Shown here piece by piece: positions 1-5,810 of a DNA stretch of 19,347 nt. The stretch is from Candidatus Eiseniibacteriota bacterium (GTDB lineage Bacteria > Eisenbacteria > RBG-16-71-46 > CAIMUX01 > WJJG01). The stretch is taken from positions 1-19,347 of the forward strand of contig VGIY01000012.1 of NCBI GenBank assembly GCA_016867695.1, in the 5' to 3' direction. Each line of letters opens with the position of its first letter. Within the stretch, counting starts at the first letter, position 1. A program made the position numbers and the translations under genes. The notes beneath the pieces were generated by a model. That model was not told where the DNA came from. It ran no database searches and worked only from the letters and a program-made list of their open reading frames with translations.

Positions 1-1125
<1,125 letters not shown>

Positions 1126-1168
1126 CGGAGTGGACCCTCCTGTGCGCTCGTGCGCATCGCACTCGGGA

Positions 1169-1197
1169 CTGATAGGCGAAGCGCGGGTCCTTTTCAA
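1169..1197 (-). promoter_or_regulatory. Candidate sigma-70 promoter for glnS
   Basis: On the minus strand TTGAAA (1192-1197) is separated by exactly 17 bp from TATCAG (1169-1174), a 5/6 and 4/6 match to the -35 and -10 consensus. Transcription would start near 1162, leaving a leader of about 37 nt that contains the glnS ribosome-binding site. It lies in the short gap after gltX, so glnS can be transcribed independently. This rests on consensus matching only. Confidence 0.5.
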
Positions 1198-1198
1198 T

Positions 1199-1214
1199 CG
1201 GCAACTTGTTGCCG
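1199..1214. repeat. Perfect inverted repeat between gltX and glnS
   Basis: CGGCAAC-tt-GTTGCCG is a 7-bp perfect inverted repeat with a 2-nt centre. It sits 2 bp upstream of the proposed glnS -35 box and 15 bp after the gltX stop. It could be an operator half-site pair or a short gltX 3' hairpin. There is no T-run after it on the minus strand, so an ordinary intrinsic terminator is less likely. Confidence 0.45.
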
Positions 1215-1228
1215 GCCGTCGCCGCGCC

Positions 1229-2728
1229 TCACTCGCGCGGGCCGAAGCGGCGGGCGTACTCCTCCTCGAGCGCCTGGAGCTGCTTGCCGGACAGCCCGCC
1301 CAGGGCGGCGATGGCGCGGCGCAGGCGCATCCGCGCGATGTCGGGTCCGAGGATCTCCAGCGAGTCGAAGAGCGGCGTCCAGGCCTCCCGCCCGCTCAGG
1401 ACGATGAAGAGCGGCTGCAGCAGTTGGCGCAGCTTCAGCTCCAGCGCCTCGGCCGTCTCGCGCAGGAGCGCGTCGAGGCGCGGAGCGGTGAACTCGGACA
1501 GCGCCCCGAGGCGCCAGAGAACCATCTGCAGGATGCCGCGCAGCTCCTCGTCGGTCCTGCCCGGGATGCGCAGGAGGGTCGGATCGAGGGGCACCGCGTC
1601 GGCGAAGAAGGGGGCGGTGAGGTAGCCCCAGTCGGAAAGCGTTTCCAGCCGCGGCTGGACTAGCGGCACGATCCTGACCAGCCTCTCGCGGCCGAGGCCC
1701 CACTCGGCGAGCCGCTCGAGGAGCGCCTCGGCGGAGAGGTCCTCGCGGATGTAGCGCCCGTTCAGCCACTTGAGCTTGTCGAGGTCGAAGATCGGCCCGC
1801 CGAGCGAGATCCTCTCCAGCTCGAGATGAGCGACCATGTCGGCGACGCTGAACTTCTCTTCACCGTCGGGCATCAGCCAGCCCATCATCCCGAGGAAGTT
1901 GAGCAGCGCCTCGGGAAGGAAGCCCGCCCGACGGTAGTAGCCGATCGAGGTCGGGTTCTTGCGCTTGGAGAGCTTGGTGCGGTTCTTGTCGTTGTTGCGC
2001 AGCAGCGGCAGGTGGCAGAAGACGGGCAGGTCCCAGCCGAGGTGCTCGTAGAGCTTGACGTGCTTCGGAACCGAGTTGATCCACTCCTCGCCGCGGATGA
2101 CGTGGGTGACGCCCATCAGATGGTCGTCGGTGACGACGGCCAGGTGATAGGTCGGGAAACCGTCGGACTTGAGGAGGACCTGGTCGTCGACCGAGGCCCA
2201 GTCCTTGCGGATCTCGCCGCGCAGCAGGTCGCGGAAGCCGCAGTCGCCCTCGAGCGGGATCTTCATCCGCACGACGTGCGTCTCGCCCGCCGCGGCGCGC
2301 CGCTCCGCCTCGGCGACGGGCATGTCACGGCAGGCTCGATCGTAGCCCGACTCCGCGCCCTGGCGCCGGCGCATCGCCTCCAGGCGCTCCCGCGTGCAGA
2401 AGCAGCGGTAAGCGTGCCCCCCGGCGAGCAGGCGCTCCACCTGCTCGCGGTAGACGGCCAGCCTCTCGCTCTGCCGGTAGGGAGCGTGGGGGCCGCCGAT
2501 GTCGGGGCCCTCGTCCCACTGGATTCCGAGCCAGCGCAGCGACTCCAGGATCGCCAGCTCGGAGGCCTGGGTCGAACGGGCCTGATCGGTGTCCTCGATG
2601 CGCAGGATGAAACGGCCGCCGCGCCCCTTGGCGAAGGCGTAGTTGAAGAGCGCCTGGTAGGCGGTGCCGACGTGAGGGTCGCCCGTGGGGGAGGGGGCGA
2701 TGCGCGTGCGCACGATGGTGGAACTCAT
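1229..2728 (-). CDS. gltX: Glutamyl-tRNA synthetase
   Basis: Attaches glutamate to tRNA-Glu (class I aminoacyl-tRNA synthetase, cytoplasmic). The 499-residue product has the usual family length. Seen: RIAPSPTGDPHVGTAYQALFN with the HIGH-equivalent HVGT at residues 19-22, RIEDTDQARST, RYDRAC-like CP region, VVTDDHLMGVTHVIRGEEW, and the KMSKS-equivalent KLSKRKNPTS from residue 252. The SKRKNPTS/YYRRAGFLPEALLNFLG version matches the Pseudomonas-type GltX rather than the E. coli KLSKRHG type. The frame is open up to 2896, but the ATG at 2728 begins the conserved MSSTIVRTRIAPSPTG and has GAGGT 5-6 bp upstream, so it is preferred; the extra 56 residues would be low-complexity. It is the first gene of a gltX-glnS pair and diverges from the SUMF1-like gene. 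Confidence 0.97.
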   Translation of the reverse strand: MSSTIVRTRIAPSPTGDPHVGTAYQALFNYAFAKGRGGRFILRIEDTDQARSTQASELAILESLRWLGIQWDEGPDIGGPHAPYRQSERLAVYREQVERLLAGGHAYRCFCTRERLEAMRRRQGAESGYDRACRDMPVAEAERRAAAGETHVVRMKIPLEGDCGFRDLLRGEIRKDWASVDDQVLLKSDGFPTYHLAVVTDDHLMGVTHVIRGEEWINSVPKHVKLYEHLGWDLPVFCHLPLLRNNDKNRTKLSKRKNPTSIGYYRRAGFLPEALLNFLGMMGWLMPDGEEKFSVADMVAHLELERISLGGPIFDLDKLKWLNGRYIREDLSAEALLERLAEWGLGRERLVRIVPLVQPRLETLSDWGYLTAPFFADAVPLDPTLLRIPGRTDEELRGILQMVLWRLGALSEFTAPRLDALLRETAEALELKLRQLLQPLFIVLSGREAWTPLFDSLEILGPDIARMRLRRAIAALGGLSGKQLQALEEEYARRFGPRE

Positions 2729-3078
2729 CGGGACCTCGTGACGGTGATCGGGGAGACGCGACGCCGCCGGCCTGGCCCGTGCCGCGCCGCGAGGCCGCGC
2801 GCTCTGCCGGGCCCCGTGGCCGCGGCCGCGGCCGAACGAGCCTGGATGGTCGACACTGGCGCCCGCGGAGTCAAGCCCGGCGCCGGCATTGGGCATGCCG
2901 CGCCGCGGGGCGGTCCGTTTTCCCGGGATCTAGCGCCGCGCAGCGCCTATCCTGTCCACGGCGCGAGGTCCCGGGCCGGCGGCGGCCGGGCGCCCCGCCC
3001 CTCGCGAGCGCGAGGAGCCCCCGGTCCCGCCGCCGCTCCCGGGAGATCGCCGATCTCCACGCCGCCAGGAGGTCCCCG
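2729..3078. promoter_or_regulatory. Divergent intergenic region, gltX / SUMF1-like gene
   Basis: 350 bp of GC-rich sequence with no convincing gene; the open frames that cross it are upstream run-ons of the two flanking genes. On the minus strand TTGACT (2869-2874), a 17-bp spacer and GACCAT (2846-2851) form a plausible gltX promoter (5/6 and 3/6 matches). For the plus strand only a weak TATCCT near 2948 is seen, without a partner -35. No riboswitch or repeat was recognised. Confidence 0.35.
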
Positions 3079-4071
3079 ATGACGAATCGCCCACGCGCCT
3101 CGCGCGGCCGCCCCGCCCCCGCCCTGACGCCCGGGGGCGGGACTCGTCCGGCCGCGATCCCGCGCGGCCTGGCCGTCGCCGGCGCGCTTCTCGCCCTGTG
3201 CTTGCCCGGGATCTCGGCCGCGCCGGAAGCCGTCCAGGGAGCTTCCCCGCCCCCGGGGATGGTCTGGATCCCGGCGGGCCCGGTGCGCATGGGGCAGGAG
3301 GGCGTCACCGTTCCCGAGCACGACGTCCAGGTCGAGGGCTTCCACATCGACATCCACGAGGTCAGCAACGCCCGGTACGCGGAGTTCATCGCCGCGGGCG
3401 GGTACTCCACCGAGACCTGGTGGCACCCGGTCGGGTGGGCCTGGAAGGTGGAGCAGGGAGTCACGCAGCCCGAAGGCTGGGACAGCGAGGCCCGCCACGG
3501 CGGCGGCGTGCCGGGCCACGAGGCCTTTCCCGTCAACGGCGTCTCCTGGTGGGAGGCCGATGCCTACTGCCGCTGGGCGGGCAGGCGGCTGCCGACCGAG
3601 GTCGAGTGGGAGAAGGCCGCCAAGGGGGGGTGCGAGACGCACGGGGACCTGGGCGGGTGCGACGACGCCGACACGCCGACCTACCCCTGGGGCGAGGGGT
3701 GCGGCGGGCAGCGGGCGAACTACTACCTAAGCGGAGATCCCTACGAGAGGAACGGCTGGACGACGCCCACCGGCTACTACGACGGCAGCGACCGCGACGG
3801 CTTCCAGACGATCGACAGCCCGGGCCCGTACGGGCTCTACGACACTTCCGGCAATGTCCGCGAGTGGTGCAGCACGCGGCTGGTCCCCTATCCCTACGAT
3901 CCGGGCGACGGGCGCGAGGACCCGCCGGCGACCGCCGACGAGTGCTGCCGCGTGCTGCGCGGCGGTTCCTGGGGCCAGAACGAGTTCGGCCTGCGCTGCG
4001 CCAGCCGCAGCGAGCATGTCCCCAGCCACCGCACCGGCCACATCGGGTTTCGCTGCGTGAAGAGCGAGTAG
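3079..4071 (+). CDS. Secreted SUMF1/FGE-fold protein without the redox cysteines
   Basis: A 330-residue protein of the formylglycine-generating-enzyme/sulfatase-modifying-factor fold. Residues 1-47 are a long signal peptide (basic stretch, hydrophobic LAVAGALLALCLPGISA), so it acts outside the cytoplasm. Family hallmarks: MVWIPAGPVRMG, VEGFHIDIHEVSNARYAEFI, FPVNGVSWWEADAYCRWAGRRLPTEVEWEKAAKGG, YGLYDTSGNVREWC, LRGGSW, GFRC at the C-terminus. In catalytic FGE the segment after GGS(Y/W) carries two copper-binding cysteines; here it reads GGSWGQNEFGLRCASRS, with neither. It is therefore probably a non-FGE member (lectin-like, kinase-associated or unknown role), not a sulfatase activator. Several other Cys may form disulfides. 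The ATG at 3079 follows AGGAGGT by 6 bp. No sulfatase gene is nearby. Confidence 0.85.
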   Translation: MTNRPRASRGRPAPALTPGGGTRPAAIPRGLAVAGALLALCLPGISAAPEAVQGASPPPGMVWIPAGPVRMGQEGVTVPEHDVQVEGFHIDIHEVSNARYAEFIAAGGYSTETWWHPVGWAWKVEQGVTQPEGWDSEARHGGGVPGHEAFPVNGVSWWEADAYCRWAGRRLPTEVEWEKAAKGGCETHGDLGGCDDADTPTYPWGEGCGGQRANYYLSGDPYERNGWTTPTGYYDGSDRDGFQTIDSPGPYGLYDTSGNVREWCSTRLVPYPYDPGDGREDPPATADECCRVLRGGSWGQNEFGLRCASRSEHVPSHRTGHIGFRCVKSE

Positions 4072-4140
4072 AGGCGCCCCCCGGCGCGGCGGGACGGGGC
4101 GCGGAGAGAGGAAGCGCCCATCGCGTAGCGGGAGCGGGTA

Positions 4141-4182
4141 CGGAAAGGGGGAGCGGCGCGTGCGCCGTCGCTCCCCCTTCCG
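4141..4182 (+). terminator. Strong hairpin downstream of the SUMF1-like gene
   Basis: A GC-rich stem, roughly CGG(a)AAGGGGGAGCG pairing with CGCTCCCCCTTCCG (one bulged A), encloses a smaller GCGC stem. It lies 70 bp past the stop codon. No real T-tract follows, so it is either a high-GC terminator with a weak tail or a 3' stabilising hairpin. Confidence 0.5.
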
Positions 4183-4214
4183 CTGCCCGCGCGCGTCGCG
4201 CGCCGCTAGACAGA

Positions 4215-4225
4215 ATGGAACGACC
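4215..4225 (+). repeat. Left inverted repeat of the IS
   Basis: ATGGAACGACC, perfectly complementary to 5799-5809. The match does not extend in either direction. An 11-bp match between two flanks of this size is unlikely by chance, but another copy of the element is needed to confirm the ends. Confidence 0.55.
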
Positions 4226-4352
4226 GGCTCGCGATTCGTAGAGTCGAGCCGTCCTGAAAGGGGGCGGTCGACGAGGGTGGCGGACGAGCCGCCACCGCGA
4301 ACCGCGGGTTAGCACCTTGCGGCGCCAGAGCCGCATACGAAAGGAGCCGGTC
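4216..4352 (+). ncRNA. Structured left end of the IS; bridge/seek RNA candidate
   Basis: Noncoding DNA before the transposase with two clear hairpins. The first pairs CGGCTC (4225-4230) with GAGCCG (4246-4251) and, after a 2-nt bulge, GATTC (4233-4237) with GAGTC (4241-4245), loop GTA. The second pairs GGTGGCGG (4276-4283) with CCGCCACC (4289-4296), loop ACGAG, competing with CCGCG/CGCGG at 4295-4307. IS110-family elements are known to encode a guide (bridge or seek) RNA in a noncoding end: upstream of the transposase in the IS110 group, downstream in IS1111. That this end encodes it is inference. Confidence 0.45.
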
Positions 4353-5489
4353 GTGCCGTCAGATACTACCACCTATGTGGGGCTGGATGTCCACAAGCGG
4401 ATGATCGCGGTGTCGTTGGTCGTGGCGGGTACGGGCGAGGTTCGGGAGTGGCAGGAGACGAACGATGCGACGGTGGCGCGCCGGTTGGCGCGGCGTCTTC
4501 AGCGAGAGGCGGGCGGGCCGGTGTCGTGCTGTTACGAGGCGGGTCCGACGGGGTACGTGCTGCAGCGGAGGCTTCGGTCTGAAGGCGTGATGTGTACGGT
4601 GGTGGCTCCCTCCCTGATTCCGGTCCGTCCGGGCTCGCGGATCAAGACGGACCGGCGGGACGCCCGGAAGCTGGGCGAGCTGCTGGGGGCGGGGCTCCTG
4701 ACAGCGGTCCATCCTCCGAGCGAGGAGCAGGAGGCATTGCGGGATCTGTGTCGCTGCCGGGTGGACGTGGTGGAGGACTTGCTGCGGGCTCGGCACCGGA
4801 TGAGCAAGTTCCTGCTTCGGCGGCACTGCGTCTGCAAGGAGAGCGGGAACAACTGGGGCACCCGGCACATGAACTGGCTGCGGCGACTGCGGTTCGAGGA
4901 TGCGGCCAGTCAGGTGACGTTCGACAGCTATCTGTTGTCCATCGATCAGCTGGGCGAGCGGTTGTTGCAGCTGGAGCTGCAGCTCGCGGAGTTCGGCGCC
5001 CAGGAGCCCTACCGGGAGCCGGTAGGCTGGCTGCGGTGCTTCCGAGGGATCGACACGGTGACGGCGGTCAGCCTGGTGGCGGAGCTGCACGACTTCCGGC
5101 GGTTCGGTTCCGCACGGGCGCTGATGAGCTACCTCGGCCTGGTCCCGGGCGAGAACTCCAGTGGCGAGCGGGAACGCCGAGGTTCGATCACCAAGGCGGG
5201 CAACGGCCACGCCAGGCGCCTGCTGGTCGAGGCCGCCTGGCATCAGCGGCACCGTCCCGCGATCAGTCAGCCGCTTCGCAAGCGTCGTGCCGGACAGCCC
5301 GCCTGGGTGCTGGCGATCGCGGACCGGGCGCAAGAGCGTCTCTGGCGCCGATGGACCCGCATGACGTTCCGAGGCAAACCCACGCAGAAGGTGGTCGTGG
5401 CCATGGCGCGCGAGATGGTCGGGTATCTCTGGGCAGTCCTGCAAGGTCCCCCGATCGCGGACACCCCGATCATCGACACGAAGCCATGA
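4353..5489 (+). CDS. IS110-family transposase (DEDD / Transposase_20)
   Basis: 378 residues; RNA-guided DNA recombinase by family. The N-terminal RuvC-like DEDD domain shows YVGLDVHK (D12), CCYEAGPTGY (E62) and KTDRRDARKL (D100, D103), with the spacing expected of the four acidic residues. A helical linker follows (about residues 120-220), then the C-terminal Transposase_20 domain with FRGIDTVTAVSLVAEL, SYLGLVPGENSSGERERRGSITKAGN and LLVEAAW. The SSG at 269-271 is the likely place of the catalytic serine. The GTG at 4353 is preferred because AAGGAG lies 6 bp upstream; an in-frame TTG at 4317 has no such site. The gene looks intact. Base composition is less GC-extreme than its neighbours, in line with acquisition. 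The family GLDVHK...CYEAGP...HSSG type is widespread in proteobacterial genomes. Confidence 0.96.
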   Translation: MPSDTTTYVGLDVHKRMIAVSLVVAGTGEVREWQETNDATVARRLARRLQREAGGPVSCCYEAGPTGYVLQRRLRSEGVMCTVVAPSLIPVRPGSRIKTDRRDARKLGELLGAGLLTAVHPPSEEQEALRDLCRCRVDVVEDLLRARHRMSKFLLRRHCVCKESGNNWGTRHMNWLRRLRFEDAASQVTFDSYLLSIDQLGERLLQLELQLAEFGAQEPYREPVGWLRCFRGIDTVTAVSLVAELHDFRRFGSARALMSYLGLVPGENSSGERERRGSITKAGNGHARRLLVEAAWHQRHRPAISQPLRKRRAGQPAWVLAIADRAQERLWRRWTRMTFRGKPTQKVVVAMAREMVGYLWAVLQGPPIADTPIIDTKP

Positions 5490-5798
5490 GGCGAGGAGGC
5501 CCCAACAATCTGGCGGGAACGATGTGAGGATGGACGGAGAAGGCCGGCACGATCTGGAGAAAGCGCGGGTGCGGTATGCAATAGAGACCGCGAGGTCTCG
5601 AACTCGCGACGCTAGAGAGCGCACTCTCCCGACGGATCACAGTCATGCGGCTCTGGCCGGGACGCCGGCACAACCCGCGAATATCAGCGTGACTCGTCGT
5701 CGAAGCGCCCTGCCTTCTCCGTTCGCCTCAATCCGACCAGCCAGAAAGGCGGAGGCCGCCCCCCACCCAGGGAAGCGGCCTCCGTGACCCCTTGACAG
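5490..5798 (+). ncRNA. Structured right end of the IS; alternative guide-RNA locus
   Basis: About 310 bp without a credible gene and with many small hairpins. GAGACC-GCGA-GGTCTC (5584-5599) has a GNRA tetraloop and is mutually exclusive with CGCGAG/CTCGCG (5589-5594 with 5603-5608). CGCT-AGAG-AGCG (5610-5621) competes with GAGAG-CGCA-CTCTC (5615-5628). GCCGG-GACG-CCGGC lies at 5656-5669. In IS1111-type elements the guide RNA lies downstream of the transposase, which would place it here. The minus strand of 5575-5635 resembles part of a tRNA (see findings). No RNA boundary or promoter can be set from the sequence alone. Confidence 0.4.
5749..5783 (-). terminator. Intrinsic-terminator-like hairpin downstream of the metalloprotease
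   Basis: On the minus strand a 10-bp perfect stem, CGGAGGCCGC pairing with GCGGCCTCCG across a 15-nt loop, is followed by CCTTTCT. It lies about 30 bp past the metalloprotease stop at 5811, the right place and orientation for its terminator. If so, it argues that the IS ends before 5749. If the 5799-5809 inverted repeat is the true IS end, this hairpin belongs to the element. Confidence 0.55.
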
Positions 5799-5809
5799 GG
5801 TCGTTCCAT
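5799..5809 (-). repeat. Right inverted repeat of the IS
   Basis: GGTCGTTCCAT, the exact reverse complement of 4215-4225. It ends 1 bp before the metalloprotease stop codon. It partly overlaps a small hairpin, GACCC (5786-5790) with GGGTC (5798-5802). Confidence 0.5.
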
Positions 5810-5810
5810 A

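Larger units (their letters stand above)
4215..5809 (+). mobile_element. IS110-family insertion sequence
   Basis: About 1.6 kb comprising a DEDD transposase (4353-5489), a 138-bp left noncoding end and a right noncoding end of up to 320 bp. An 11-bp perfect inverted repeat, ATGGAACGACC at 4215-4225 and its complement at 5799-5809, brackets it. Known of the family: IS110-group elements lack terminal inverted repeats, while the IS1111 group has short sub-terminal ones. The repeat would favour IS1111-like architecture. A trinucleotide CAG lies just outside each repeat (4211-4213 and 5812-5814) and may be the target core. The right boundary is less sure: a hairpin at 5749-5783 that looks like the neighbouring protease gene's terminator would lie inside the element, so the end could instead be near 5745. 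The element sits between convergent genes and no coding sequence is visibly split. Confidence 0.85.

Noticed and set aside
4359..5624. Minus-strand open frame of about 420 codons inside the IS, as a passenger gene
   Set aside because: It is the exact antisense of the conserved transposase, and its translation shows no known motif.
5562..5640. Functional tRNA gene on the minus strand
   Set aside because: No 7-bp acceptor stem, a too-short anticodon arm and an 8-nt T-loop. Kept only as a remnant-like observation.
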